Assembly (NCBI GenBank): GCA_951812305.1
Contig: CATOSB010000002.1
Location: forward strand, 558,001 to 622,000
Direction: 5' to 3'
Source: an uncultured Paracoccaceae bacterium
GTDB lineage: Bacteria; Pseudomonadota; Alphaproteobacteria; Rhodobacterales; Rhodobacteraceae
Length of the DNA stretch: 64,000 nucleotides
The position numbers and the translations under genes are program-made. Under the pieces are notes generated by a model. The model searched no databases and was not told the DNA's origin. It saw only the letters and a program-made list of their open reading frames with translations. Below, in pieces: positions 1 through 8,467 of the stretch (its first letter is position 1; the number at the start of each line of letters is the position of its first letter).

Positions 1-113
1 AGCCAAGTCCGTACATTATGAAAGGATAGCGCCCAACCTAGCAAAATCGCCAGCCCGTGGGGACGGGCAGTCGATGGCCGGGGCGCTGCGCGCTGTTAAC
101 CCGGCTGGGGTGG
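1..113 (-). repeat. Dispersed structured repeat, copy A (cut by window edge)
   Basis: Read on the minus strand, this segment carries the same block order as copies at about 19.7, 29.1 and 37.5 kb: an arm containing CCCACGGGCTGGCGATTT, then a GGTTGGG block, then CGGACTTGGCT, where the window ends. Its 5' part (CCACCCCAGCCGGGTTAACAG) is shared with copy C but not with B or D, so there are two subtypes. No protein is supported. It lies next to an IS630 element but is not part of it. Confidence 0.75.
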
Positions 114-166
114 AAGGTCTGAACGTTCGCCTCAGGCCCATTCAGACTTTATTCAGTGAAACACTT

Positions 167-1337
167 ATACCAACGGCGGGATGATTTGACTCGCTTTTTG
201 GATTCCCAAATTGTTCGGTATGTGACTCACTGTTTCTGTCCAGAGAGGGAGGGAGATATGGGTGCCGCGGTTCCGGTTTTGCGCGATGATTTCACGGTGC
301 ACGAGTTGCGCGCTTTAGCCGGTCGCGCGTCGAACGGCAAAGTAGCACGTCGGCTTTTGGCGATTGCTCTGGTGCTTGAAGGGTCGTCGCGCAAGGTTGC
401 TGCCCAGAGTTGCGGGATGGATCGCCAAACCCTTCGAGACTGGGTCCATCGATACAATGTCGAAGGTCCTGACGGGCTGTCAGATCGTGGGGGTGGCGGC
501 GCGAAACCTCGATTGTCGCCGGAGCAGATAGCGCAGCTTGCGGTCTGGGTGGAGGCTGGCCCTGATCCGGCCCGCGATGGTGTGGTTCGCTGGCGTCGCG
601 CCGATCTTGCCCGGCGCATTGAGGCGGAGTTCGAGATCAAGCTCCACGAACGCACAGTAGGTAGTTATTTGGTTCAACTGGGCTTTCGCAGGCTGTCGGT
701 CCGCCCCGAACATCCCAACGCCGACCCAGTGGCACAGACTGCATTTAAAAAAAACTTTGCCAGCATCGTAGCCGACATTTTGACTGAACGGGCGAAAGGA
801 AAGCCACTGGAAATATGGTTCCAGGACGAAGCACGGGTGGGCCAGCAGGGAACACTCACCCGTGTCTGGGCGAAGCGGGGAACCCGCCCACGTGCGCCCC
901 GGGATACCCGCTACAAATGGAGCTACGTATTTGGCGCTGCCTGTCCGGCACGTGGTGCCGCAGCTGGGCTGATCCTGCCTTATGTTAACACAGAGGCGAT
1001 GGGCCTGCATCTCGACGAGGTCTCAAAAACAATCGCACCCGGTTCTCATGCGCTCCTGGTCACAGATGGCGCGGGGTGGCACGGAGCCAAGGGGCTCTTG
1101 GTGCCAGACAACATAACGCTCCTGAAGCTGCCCCCCTATGCGCCCGAACTCAACCCGATGGAAAATGTCTGGGCCTATCTGCGCTCCAACAAGCTGGCCA
1201 TCACCGTGTTCGATACCTACGAGCAGATCCTCGACAAATGCGCAGACGCCTGGAACTTCTTCGAAAATGACCCGCAGCGCATAACCTCAATAACGACCAG
1301 AGAATGGGCAACGGTCAATTGATCAAGCCGTTGGTAT
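167..1337 (+). mobile_element. IS630-family insertion sequence
   Basis: The element carries one transposase gene. Its ends are imperfect inverted repeats: ATACCAACGGC at 167-177 matches GCCGTTGGTAT at 1327-1337 exactly, and similarity continues inward (about 20 of 24 bases). TA dinucleotides sit at 166-167 and 1338-1339, consistent with the TA target duplication of IS630 elements, although the exact ends are uncertain by one base. Confidence 0.85.
258..1322 (+). CDS. IS630-family DDE transposase
   Basis: A 354-residue transposase that cuts and joins the ends of the surrounding element. An N-terminal helix-turn-helix region (about residues 12-75, with RKVAAQSCGMDRQTLRDWV) resembles the winged-helix part of IS630 proteins. 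The catalytic core shows WFQDEARVG (Asp near 189), LLVTDGAGWHG (Asp near 270) and PELNPMENVWAYLR (Glu near 302), the order and spacing of the IS630/Tc1 DDE triad. The ATG at 258 follows a GGGAG purine tract (GAGGGAGGGAGAT). The frame is open further upstream to 156, but that would begin outside the inverted repeat. The gene looks intact. Confidence 0.9.
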   Translation: MGAAVPVLRDDFTVHELRALAGRASNGKVARRLLAIALVLEGSSRKVAAQSCGMDRQTLRDWVHRYNVEGPDGLSDRGGGGAKPRLSPEQIAQLAVWVEAGPDPARDGVVRWRRADLARRIEAEFEIKLHERTVGSYLVQLGFRRLSVRPEHPNADPVAQTAFKKNFASIVADILTERAKGKPLEIWFQDEARVGQQGTLTRVWAKRGTRPRAPRDTRYKWSYVFGAACPARGAAAGLILPYVNTEAMGLHLDEVSKTIAPGSHALLVTDGAGWHGAKGLLVPDNITLLKLPPYAPELNPMENVWAYLRSNKLAITVFDTYEQILDKCADAWNFFENDPQRITSITTREWATVN

Positions 1338-1618
1338 TATGGACCTGACCAGACGTAGCAGACACCGGCCAGGCGAATGTGCCCGCTGGCGCGTTTGGCC
1401 ATCGGTTCCAGTTGTGCTCGCATGGGAAATTGCCAGAGATGGCGGCCGCCGATTGACATAAGTCCTGCGGTCATTTTCGGGGATGTCTCCCCCCAAAAAA
1501 GTGCCTGGCTGACCTGAACGGGGGGTGGCCCCGAACGGATGTCGTCTGGATGCAGAGGTTGTGAGCCCCCGCGTGAACGTTCGAGGCGGGGTTTTATGTG
1601 GCCGGTGTTGAGAATTCG
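1338..1618. other. Intergenic stretch with no recognised gene
   Basis: Between the IS630 element and the MFS gene. On the minus strand a 45-codon frame runs from an ATG at 1474 to the IS630 junction, and if the IS is removed it would end in a TAA built from the target site. I do not recognise the peptide (it begins MTAGLMSIGGRH) and there is no well-placed ribosome-binding site, so I do not call it a gene. A possible terminator lies at 1567-1596. Confidence 0.4.
1567..1596 (+). terminator. Possible rho-independent terminator
   Basis: CCCCGC (1567-1572) pairs with GCGGGG (1586-1591) around a loop holding the palindrome GAACGTTC, followed by TTTTA. The stem is short and the loop long, so this is weak. 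It would act on the plus strand. Confidence 0.35.
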
Positions 1619-2767
1619 TTAACCATGCGTACGGTGACGGGTGAGCGCGAATATCGCGGGCAGGATCAGGGCAATGATAAGGCTTATGGCGACAAATGCC
1701 ATGCGCAGGCCGGCAAGCTCTGCGATCCCGCCCATCAGCGCGGGTCCAATGAAAAAGCCGACGATACCCAGCATCCACGCGCGGCTAAGGGCAAGCGTAC
1801 GTTGTTCTCCGGTCACTTTCGCTCCGAGGATAGACATGACCGAGGGGACAACGACGGCCATGCCAAGCGCGGTGATTGAAACGCCGAGGATCGCAACCGC
1901 GGGTGTCGGGGCAAAGGCAATGATCAGGGCACCGGTCATGCCCAGACAGGCGGAAGTAAAAATCAGTCGTGCATGGCCAAGTCTTTCGGCCACCGCCTGC
2001 CCGGCAAGGCGGCCAAAGCCCATCACGAGACCCAGCATGGCGGGGCCAAGCCCGCCCTCGCCCGCCGGGGCGCCAAGCGTGCGCTCGATATGAAGCGCGG
2101 ACCATGCTTCCGTGGAGTTCTCGCCAATAAAGGCGCAAGCGAGGATGAATCCTGTGAGCAGGACGGCGGCCCAGGGTGCATTGGCGGTGCCTGAGTCCTT
2201 TACCGCCACGTCATTTGCGCTTTCGCGAAGCCACGTCAACGCGGCGAGTCCCACACATACGAGTGAGAGCCAGGGCAGGATTTCCGAAAGGCCCAAACCG
2301 GCCTGCCGCCCAAGGCTTGCGGCATAGGCAGCACCGGCAAAGGCGAATGAAAACATCGCGTGGTTGAAGCCCATGAGATGCAGGCCGTATTTTGATTCAC
2401 GCGCAGACACTTCCACATTGGTCAGAACGTCAAGCGCGGCCACGGACAAACCCAGAAAGAACCAGGCAACGGCAAGCGTGGGGACACTTGTTGCAAATAA
2501 CGGGAAGAACAAGGCCAGGGCCACAAGGATTGTCAGCACCGGCATGGCAAACCGCCCAAGCGCGCGACCGATACGTGGCGCAAGTGCCATCGCCAGCATT
2601 CCGCCAATGGCTGACATCAACAACGCGCCACCCAGTTCCGCGTCTGTCGCCCCGACCTGCGCCTTGATATCAGGCATCGAAGCCGCAATGCCGCCCCAAA
2701 GGACGCCGACCGTTGCAAGCCCGGCAGCAGGCGCGCGCGAAAGCGATATGGCCCTGAGATAGCTCAA
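1619..2767 (-). CDS. MFS transporter
   Basis: A 382-residue major facilitator superfamily permease in the cytoplasmic membrane. Hydrophobic segments occur throughout in the 6+6 pattern. Between TM2 and TM3 is APRIGRALGRFAMP, which resembles the usual MFS loop, and an R-R-T-L-like stretch precedes the second half. The overall look is that of the fucose-permease/YbjJ-like branch of putative exporters, but the substrate cannot be read from sequence. The farthest start in frame is a TTG at 2767 (MSYLRAISLS), placed directly before TM1. No ATG gives a full first helix. The gene stands alone, facing away from rplY. Confidence 0.8.
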   Translation of the reverse strand: MSYLRAISLSRAPAAGLATVGVLWGGIAASMPDIKAQVGATDAELGGALLMSAIGGMLAMALAPRIGRALGRFAMPVLTILVALALFFPLFATSVPTLAVAWFFLGLSVAALDVLTNVEVSARESKYGLHLMGFNHAMFSFAFAGAAYAASLGRQAGLGLSEILPWLSLVCVGLAALTWLRESANDVAVKDSGTANAPWAAVLLTGFILACAFIGENSTEAWSALHIERTLGAPAGEGGLGPAMLGLVMGFGRLAGQAVAERLGHARLIFTSACLGMTGALIIAFAPTPAVAILGVSITALGMAVVVPSVMSILGAKVTGEQRTLALSRAWMLGIVGFFIGPALMGGIAELAGLRMAFVAISLIIALILPAIFALTRHRTHG

Positions 2768-2933
2768 TCGAAGCCCTTTAAAACGGCGGTTCCCAAACCG
2801 CCATACAGGCGATGACCGGACCCGCCAAGTCCGTGGCTTTTTTCTCTTTCAATCGTGACAGACATACCCTATACGCGCGGCTTCATCAGGGCATACACCC
2901 TTGGAGGATGCCCATAGCTCTAGGAGAAAGCCA

Positions 2934-3611
2934 ATGGCTGGCGAGATACCAGATCTCGTTGCCGCGGCGCGGACGGGGACAGGCAAGGGGGCCGCTCGTC
3001 AGGCACGTCGTGACAACCAGGTACCAGGAATTATTTATGGCGGCGGGGTCGATCCGTTGCCGATCAACATCCCCTTCAATGTTTTGCTGAAGCGGCTGAA
3101 GGAAGGTCGTTTCCTTTCGACGCTGTTTAACATGCAGGTTGAGGGGCATGAAGACGTGCGCGTGATTTGCCGCAATGTGCAGCGGGACACCGTGAAAGAT
3201 CTGCCAACCCATGTTGATTTTATGCGTCTGCGCCGGACGACCAAGGTCAACATGTTCATCCCGGTCGAGTTCGTCAATGAAGAGGACGCGCCGGGCATCA
3301 AGATGGGCGGCGTTCTGACTGTCGTGCGCCCGGAAATTGAGCTGCGCGTGACTGCAGGTGAGATTCCAGAAGCGATTGTCATCGATCTGGCAGAGGTTGA
3401 GATCGGCGATGTTATCACGATTTCGCAGGTCGAATTGCCCGCTGGATCGAAGGTGACGATTGACCGTGACTTCGTGGTCGCGAACATCTCGGCGCCGTCT
3501 GCGCTGGGCAGCACGGATGACGAGGAAGAGGTCGATCCGGATGCAGTCGAACTCGTCGATGGCGAAGCGCCAGAAGGCGAAGAGGGCGAAGAGGCCCCGG
3601 AAGAAGAATAG
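2934..3611 (+). CDS. rplY: 50S ribosomal protein L25 (CTC/TL5 type)
   Basis: A 225-residue long-form L25 that binds 5S rRNA in the large subunit. The N-terminal L25 domain spans about residues 1-95 ([19 protein letters not shown], then VPGIIYGGG), followed by the TL5-type beta domain (about 100-190, with [14 protein letters not shown] and [14 protein letters not shown]). The last 35 residues are a strongly acidic tail rich in Glu and Asp, common in alphaproteobacterial L25. The ATG at 2934 is chosen because AGGAG sits about 7 bases upstream and MAGEIPDL is the family start. A strong terminator follows. In relatives pth is usually the next gene; here an unknown membrane protein lies between. 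Confidence 0.96.
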   Translation: MAGEIPDLVAAARTGTGKGAARQARRDNQVPGIIYGGGVDPLPINIPFNVLLKRLKEGRFLSTLFNMQVEGHEDVRVICRNVQRDTVKDLPTHVDFMRLRRTTKVNMFIPVEFVNEEDAPGIKMGGVLTVVRPEIELRVTAGEIPEAIVIDLAEVEIGDVITISQVELPAGSKVTIDRDFVVANISAPSALGSTDDEEEVDPDAVELVDGEAPEGEEGEEAPEEE

Positions 3612-3636
3612 AATTTCCAAACCCGGAATTCACATG

Positions 3637-3661
3637 CGGGGCCTTCGGGCCCCGTTTTTTT
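3637..3661 (+). terminator. Rho-independent terminator of rplY
   Basis: A 7-bp GC stem (CGGGGCC with GGCCCCG, 3637-3654) closed by a TTCG tetraloop is followed by seven T residues. Confidence 0.93.
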
Positions 3662-3861
3662 GCTTTTAAAAGACGGCGTCTTGCCCAATTCAGCTTTTGC
3701 AGGAATCACCAGCCTGAGACCTCAAGTTTTCCACGTATGAAAAATGCTGCGCTACCCAAAATCCCAAAATTATGGTATGCTTACGGAGCTATTTGAACAG
3801 ATCTGGCGCTGTAGAGGTGCCAAATTTCAAGACCAGACATTTTCAATGAGGGTGTGTTTCG

Positions 3862-4668
3862 ATGATCCCTGATGACGATATGCGCAAGATAGAGGCCGAG
3901 GAAATCTATCGCGCCGAGGTACGCCGCAAGTTGGCGGGCGAGCGCGCAGGACCGCTCAAAAAACTCTGGGAGATTTGCAACAAGCCGATATTCCTGTGGA
4001 TCCTGAGTGCCGTGGTTGCCACATGGTGGACAAGCTATCTGACCGAGCAGAACCTGTTCCAGAAAGCCGAATTGGAGAGACAGGAGCGGGTGGCAACAGT
4101 GCATGATGAATTGCTGCTGACGGGCGTTGAATCTGCCCGGGTAATTCTTTCCTATACCTGCCGTCTTGGATTTGACCTGCCGTATATTAAGACCACGCTG
4201 CCAACGATTGAAATGTGGGCAAAGTCAAATGCCGATCCAGAGAGGTTGAGAGAAAGGATTGGGGACGCCAAGGTCGCAACGAAACGGATTTTGCCAACGT
4301 TGAATGCGATGAAAACTGAATGGGAATCGAAGCGTTCGTTTGCCCAGCCACAGTTTGCCCAATTCACGACCATTGGTTTGGTTTTGGTACATGAGCGTCT
4401 GGCCGATAACAGACTTTTTCCCGACGAGGATGCAACCGAAATGTTCGCCAAGATCAACTCGCTGGGAACATTGATAAAGACACTGGAAAGATTGTTGGAC
4501 AGCGAACTGGATCTCGACGCTGATGATCAAATTTCGCGCCAATGGGCAGCAATAGGCGAGGTCGACGAAATCGTGGACGCGGCCAATTCTTACGGAAACA
4601 CGCTCATTGGGTTGGCCGGCGAGATTCCTATGCACGAACGCGTGACAACGGGCGTATGTGTATTTTGA
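3862..4668 (+). CDS. Unknown single-pass membrane protein
   Basis: A 268-residue protein I cannot assign to a family. The N-terminus is charged (about residues 1-45). One hydrophobic segment follows (about 46-64, IFLWILSAVVATWWTSYL), and the remaining 200 residues are mostly charged and probably helical, including a stretch after residue 70 (FQKAELERQERVATVHDELL) that could form a coiled coil. There is no signal peptide, so a membrane-anchored topology is inferred. The ATG at 3862 has a GAGGGTG sequence upstream. The gene is less GC-rich than its neighbours and sits between rplY and pth, suggesting later acquisition. Confidence 0.65.
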   Translation: MIPDDDMRKIEAEEIYRAEVRRKLAGERAGPLKKLWEICNKPIFLWILSAVVATWWTSYLTEQNLFQKAELERQERVATVHDELLLTGVESARVILSYTCRLGFDLPYIKTTLPTIEMWAKSNADPERLRERIGDAKVATKRILPTLNAMKTEWESKRSFAQPQFAQFTTIGLVLVHERLADNRLFPDEDATEMFAKINSLGTLIKTLERLLDSELDLDADDQISRQWAAIGEVDEIVDAANSYGNTLIGLAGEIPMHERVTTGVCVF

Positions 4669-4787
4669 CCGTCAGCCAAGATTGGACGAGGAGCTGGCTT
4701 TGCGACCAGCAAATGGCGCCAACGATTGCGCGACACTTTGTGGTCAAGTAGACACCGCGAAACACAATCATACTGCGAGAACACACA

Positions 4788-5477
4788 TTGAGACTCTTTG
4801 TGGGCCTTGGAAATCCCGGCTCGAATTATGCCGGTCACCGGCACAATGTCGGGTTCATGGCCGTGGACCGGATTGCGCAGGATCATGGCTTTGGCGCCTG
4901 GCGCGGCAAGTTTCAGGGCGCGATTTCCGAAGGGCGGCTTGGGTCGGAGAAGGTTCTGCTTTTGAAACCGGAAACGCATATGAACCGGTCCGGTCAATCG
5001 GTGGGTGCGGCGGTGCAGTTTTACAAGGTTCCCGTGGAAGACGTGTATGTTTTTCAGGATGAAATCGATCTTGCACCCGGGAAGTGCCGGGTCAAAGAGG
5101 GCGGTGGCCATGCCGGACATAATGGGTTGCGATCGATCCACGCGGCCATCGGGCCGGATTACAGGCGTGTGCGCATCGGCGTCGGACATCCCGGCCATAA
5201 GGACGCTGTACCGTCCTATGTGCTGAAGGATTTCGCAAAGGCCGATCAAAACTGGCTGGAAGATCTGTTGCGCGGCATCAGCGATGGCGCAGAAGCACTG
5301 GCCGCGGGCGACAGCGGCAGGTTCATGAACGCCGTGTCTTTGCGCACAAACCCGCCACGATCCTCGACGCGTGACACCAAAGCGTGGGCGACGGCCAATG
5401 CGGCGAAGGTCGTGGACAGCGCGCCGGAACCGGATACACGCTCTGGCCTTCAAAAGCTGATCGACAAGTTTCGCTAG
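4788..5477 (+). CDS. pth: Peptidyl-tRNA hydrolase
   Basis: A 229-residue cytosolic enzyme that releases tRNA from peptidyl-tRNAs dropped during translation. The fold's landmarks are present in order: FVGLGNPG (catalytic-site Asn near 9), GHRHNVGF (general-base His near 20), HMNRSGQSV (Asn near 67), FQDEIDL (Asp near 92) and GGHAGHNGLRSI (Asn near 112). About 40 residues beyond the enzyme core form a polar C-terminal extension. The start is TTG at 4788, the only codon that gives the conserved RLFVGLGNPG opening. No strong ribosome-binding site precedes it. Confidence 0.95.
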   Translation: MRLFVGLGNPGSNYAGHRHNVGFMAVDRIAQDHGFGAWRGKFQGAISEGRLGSEKVLLLKPETHMNRSGQSVGAAVQFYKVPVEDVYVFQDEIDLAPGKCRVKEGGGHAGHNGLRSIHAAIGPDYRRVRIGVGHPGHKDAVPSYVLKDFAKADQNWLEDLLRGISDGAEALAAGDSGRFMNAVSLRTNPPRSSTRDTKAWATANAAKVVDSAPEPDTRSGLQKLIDKFR

Positions 5478-5515
5478 ACGCTCGACTATGGGGTATCTCG
5501 CGCTAGACTGGTGGT

Positions 5516-5899
5516 ATGACCATGCAGATGGATGACTCCATAAATGTCCTGGGCGAGCGCCTGACGCCTTGTTCGCAGGACCCGGTGACAGGTTTTTTTC
5601 GCGATGGGTGCTGTAACACGTGTGACAGCGATCAGGGTTCCCACACCGTGTGTGCAGTGATGACGGCAGAGTTTCTGGCCTATTCAAAATATGTCGGCAA
5701 CGATCTTTCGACCCCGATGCCGCAATACGGGTTTGCCGGGTTGAAACCGGGAGATCAGTGGTGCCTTTGCGCGGGGCGGTTCATGCAGGCTTTTGACGAA
5801 GGGTGCGCACCGAAAGTGTACCTGGCATCAACGCATAAGCGCGCGTTGGAGATCGTTCCGATGAATGCATTGCGTGAACAGGCGCTGGATTTGCAGTAG
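5516..5899 (+). CDS. DUF2237 family protein
   Basis: A 127-residue cytosolic protein of the DUF2237 family, function unknown. The family signature is clear: NVLGERLTPCSQDPVTGFFRDG near the start, a cysteine pair in GCCNTC (about residues 32-37), HTVCAVMT, FLAYSKYVGNDLSTPMP and PGDQWCLCAGRF. The conserved cysteines could bind a metal or cofactor; that is inference. The ATG at 5516 is the first of three close in-frame ATGs and the real start could be 5522 or 5528. It lies 38 bases after pth on the same strand and may be cotranscribed. Confidence 0.88.
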   Translation: MTMQMDDSINVLGERLTPCSQDPVTGFFRDGCCNTCDSDQGSHTVCAVMTAEFLAYSKYVGNDLSTPMPQYGFAGLKPGDQWCLCAGRFMQAFDEGCAPKVYLASTHKRALEIVPMNALREQALDLQ

Positions 5900-6021
5900 G
5901 TCCACTGGATTCCTAAGGGTTGAAAATGATGCTGCCGGGCAGTTTCAGACCAAACTGACCCTCACACCACCCCCCAGTGGATCGGATTGCATAAGCAATT
6001 CGATCACCCGCTTCGAGACCA

Positions 6022-6528
6022 TCAGCTGCCAGAAACTTCCAGCGACAGCCCTTCATCCATCAGATCCTCGATGAAAAGGCTCAAAAGCTGGGTGCGTCCG
6101 CTGACACCTGCCTTGCGATAGATCGCGTTGCTTTGCGCTTTGACGGTACCTTCTGACGTCGAACGCAACGCCGCAATTTCCGACAGGCTCATGCCCTTGA
6201 TCGCAAACAGCGCGACATCCCTTTCTGCCGCCGTCAGGCCCCAGTCGGTAAATTTCTCTTCCATCAATTCCGTGAAGGCACCGGACGCCGCGCGCAATTG
6301 GGATTCTATGTGCTTGTTTCGGCGATGCGCCCGAAAAAGTATGACCGCGCCCAGCGCGAAGCCGATGACGAGGCCGACCGCCGCGGCGATTTCCATGATC
6401 TCGCGCACCTGCCAGCTTATCGGCGCGTTGCGCAGGCCCAGGAGGCTGCTGAGAAGATCGAACAGGAACACTCCGGCGCATAACGCCTGAACCACCAGAA
6501 GGACGATCAGAACGGGAAGACGGATCAT
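6022..6528 (-). CDS. Membrane-anchored LuxR-type transcription factor
   Basis: A 168-residue protein with two hydrophobic helices at the N-terminus (about 4-27 and 45-66), a short basic linker (RAHRRNKH) and a C-terminal LuxR/GerE helix-turn-helix (about 100-160, LTAAERDVALFAIKGMSLSEIA then STSEGTVKAQSNAIYRKAGV). It has neither a receiver nor an autoinducer domain, so it probably senses something at the membrane while holding DNA from the inner face. It is 12 bases downstream of a small secreted protein gene that resembles the next gene upstream, suggesting a regulator that works with secreted partners. Confidence 0.88.
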   Translation of the reverse strand: MIRLPVLIVLLVVQALCAGVFLFDLLSSLLGLRNAPISWQVREIMEIAAAVGLVIGFALGAVILFRAHRRNKHIESQLRAASGAFTELMEEKFTDWGLTAAERDVALFAIKGMSLSEIAALRSTSEGTVKAQSNAIYRKAGVSGRTQLLSLFIEDLMDEGLSLEVSGS

Positions 6529-6540
6529 GATGCAGCTCGC

Positions 6541-6837
6541 CTAATCATCGTCGTCGTCAAAAAGTTCGACTTCAAAACCAAGTGGAAGTTGGTGGGACCC
6601 GTCTTCGTGACGGGAAAAGTCACGCAGAACCTCGCCGGTTCTTGGATTGAGAACGATCTCTCTTTCGATCTCGTCCTTTTCGGCGAATATGCGAATTCGT
6701 CCCAGCCAGGTGCGGTACACGCTGATGTCTTCATATCCGTCGATCTGCAGTTGCCTGACCCAGGCGCCGGAAAAATCCGCAGCCCAAAGCGGTGCCGCCA
6801 TCAAGCAAAATGCACCTGCCAGGATCGCTTTCTTCAT
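6541..6837 (-). CDS. Small secreted PepSY-like protein with acidic tail
   Basis: A 98-residue protein with a typical Sec signal peptide (MKKAILAGAFCLMAAPLWA, cleavage after AWA-like ALWA-A near residue 19). The mature part has a GYEDISVYRTWLGRIRIFAEK stretch and EIEREIVLNPRTGEVLRD, the pattern of a short PepSY-like domain, and ends in five aspartates. It is related to the protein encoded at 7010-7312. PepSY domains are known as inhibitors or chaperones in secreted proteases and membrane reductases; here the role is unknown. It probably shares a transcript with the LuxR-type gene 12 bases downstream. Confidence 0.78.
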   Translation of the reverse strand: MKKAILAGAFCLMAAPLWAADFSGAWVRQLQIDGYEDISVYRTWLGRIRIFAEKDEIEREIVLNPRTGEVLRDFSRHEDGSHQLPLGFEVELFDDDDD

Positions 6838-7009
6838 TTCTTGTTTCCTTCGTCAAATTGACCCTAGCCAACATTCAGGACGTGTTGAAGATCACGCAGT
6901 TGGCTACATGTCTCCGCCACCTACAGGCACCCTGCCCCGCTCGGGGAGTGCGGGACAGGGTCGGCACGCAGATTGATGCGCGCGCAGTGTGAAATGTTCG
7001 CAACCTAAA

Positions 7010-7312
7010 CTAGTTTGCGTCGTCGTCGGCATCGTCCTCATCGTCGTCGTCTTCATCATCGTCGTCGTCATCAACAGGTTCTGTTTCGTCGCTCAGAACC
7101 TCGCCCGTCACTTCGTCCAATGTAATCTCGCGTTCCATGTCACCAAGAACCCCTTCGATTTCGATCTGACCGTCTTCGGTTTCGACCTCGATATTCTGGT
7201 AACCCTCGGCCTCGAGTTTTGCGATCAGGTCTTCCACCGGACCGGCGAGGACTGTGGACCCCAGGAGCAGCGCGGTTGCAGTAGTGACAATTGCGATTGT
7301 GGATTTTTTCAT
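7010..7312 (-). CDS. Small secreted PepSY-like protein with long aspartate tail
   Basis: A 100-residue protein. The signal peptide is about residues 1-23 (MKKSTIAIVTTATALLLGS then VLA). The PepSY-like part holds LEAEGYQNIEVETEDGQIEI and MEREITLDEVTGEVLSD, parallel to the protein at 6541-6837. The last 25 residues are nearly all Asp and Glu, encoded by a GAC/GAT/GAA-rich triplet tract that could expand or contract. The ATG at 7312 is chosen because it begins a clean signal peptide; the open frame to 7375 adds an unrelated leader. It is 172 bases upstream of its paralogue on the same strand. Confidence 0.75.
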   Translation of the reverse strand: MKKSTIAIVTTATALLLGSTVLAGPVEDLIAKLEAEGYQNIEVETEDGQIEIEGVLGDMEREITLDEVTGEVLSDETEPVDDDDDDEDDDDEDDADDDAN

Positions 7313-7525
7313 TTGACGTCTCCAATTTTTGGCCTCGCACCATGCGAATGCCGATGAGGCGACAAAGGCCATCATTGCGGCTGGAATCTATTTAGCCGGG
7401 GTTTATGCGAGAGAACACAAACCTTTGGTAGAAGGCCATAAACTCTGGTTTAGGTCGGAAGATTTGCCCGACCGGGGCAACGCATCTTTACGTAGGCAAA
7501 TCGATAAAGGCAGAGTGCCACGGTT

Positions 7526-8440
7526 TTATCGCAGCGACACGTCAGAGAATACCAACAGGATGATGCCGAATGCCAAAACGCCGATCCCCAGATATTCGCG
7601 TGAAATGATGCGTTCCTTGAAGAACAGCGCTGATGCGAGGATGGAAAAAATCAACTCCACTTGCCCAACCGCAAATACATAGGCGACGTTCTGGATCGCG
7701 AAAGCGGAAAACCAGCAGAAGCTGCCGATCATGGAGGTGACGCCAACCGGTGCCGATATTCGACACGCGCCAAACACACGTCCGATTTCACCCTGTTCAC
7801 GCCAAAGAAGCCATGCGCCGAGGATCATGGTTTGCAGTGCGGTGACCCAGGCCAGGGTGAATCCGGCCCGAAGGATCAGATCACCTGTTTCCAGCGACCG
7901 AGTCGCGCCGCCATATCCGACGGCGGAAATGGCAAAGAACACGCCCGACAATATGCCAAGCCCGGCGGCGGGGTTCATCAGGCGCGACAGGATCCGGCCC
8001 TGACCCTCTGGTGGGTCCGACAGGATCAAAACCCCGGCCAGTCCGATGCCAATGGCGATGCCGCCGATCCATGAAACTGTCTCTCCCAACACCAGAAATC
8101 CGGCAATGGCGGTCAATACCACCTCTGACTTCTTCAGCGTTATGCCAACCGCGAAGTTGCGATAGGAGAACACCGCAACCACACAGATCGTCGCCAGAAT
8201 TTGGGCGATGCCACCGGTGACGGCAAAGGCCCAGAATCCCGACGACAGGTGCGGGAAGGATTGCCCGCTGAGGCTGGCGTAGATAACGATCATCACTGCC
8301 ACCAGCGGCGCGGAATAGACGAACCGCGCAAACGTTGCGCCGCCATTGGAAAGCCCGACGGTCTTTAGTTGCTTTTGCAGCATGAACCGGATCGTTTGCG
8401 CGATCGCGGCACCGAAGGTGAAAAGCAGCCAGGGTTCCAT
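7526..8440 (-). CDS. EamA/DMT family transporter
   Basis: A 304-residue inner-membrane protein with about ten hydrophobic segments in two repeated halves, the drug/metabolite transporter (EamA) layout. The second repeat begins near residue 155 and ends with FFKERIISREYLGIGVLAFGIILLV, a typical EamA end. These permeases export amino acids, metabolites or drugs; the substrate is not visible. The ATG at 8440 directly precedes the first helix. It lies 27 bases downstream of the desaturase on the same strand and was probably expressed with it before that gene was split. Confidence 0.85.
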   Translation of the reverse strand: MEPWLLFTFGAAIAQTIRFMLQKQLKTVGLSNGGATFARFVYSAPLVAVMIVIYASLSGQSFPHLSSGFWAFAVTGGIAQILATICVVAVFSYRNFAVGITLKKSEVVLTAIAGFLVLGETVSWIGGIAIGIGLAGVLILSDPPEGQGRILSRLMNPAAGLGILSGVFFAISAVGYGGATRSLETGDLILRAGFTLAWVTALQTMILGAWLLWREQGEIGRVFGACRISAPVGVTSMIGSFCWFSAFAIQNVAYVFAVGQVELIFSILASALFFKERIISREYLGIGVLAFGIILLVFSDVSLR

Positions 8441-8467
8441 GCCGGAACCTATGGCACGGCGGTCAGA

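Noticed and set aside
1338..1474. A 45-codon gene interrupted by the IS630 element
   Set aside because: There is no recognisable family or well-placed ribosome-binding site, and the stop depends on the assumed target duplication.
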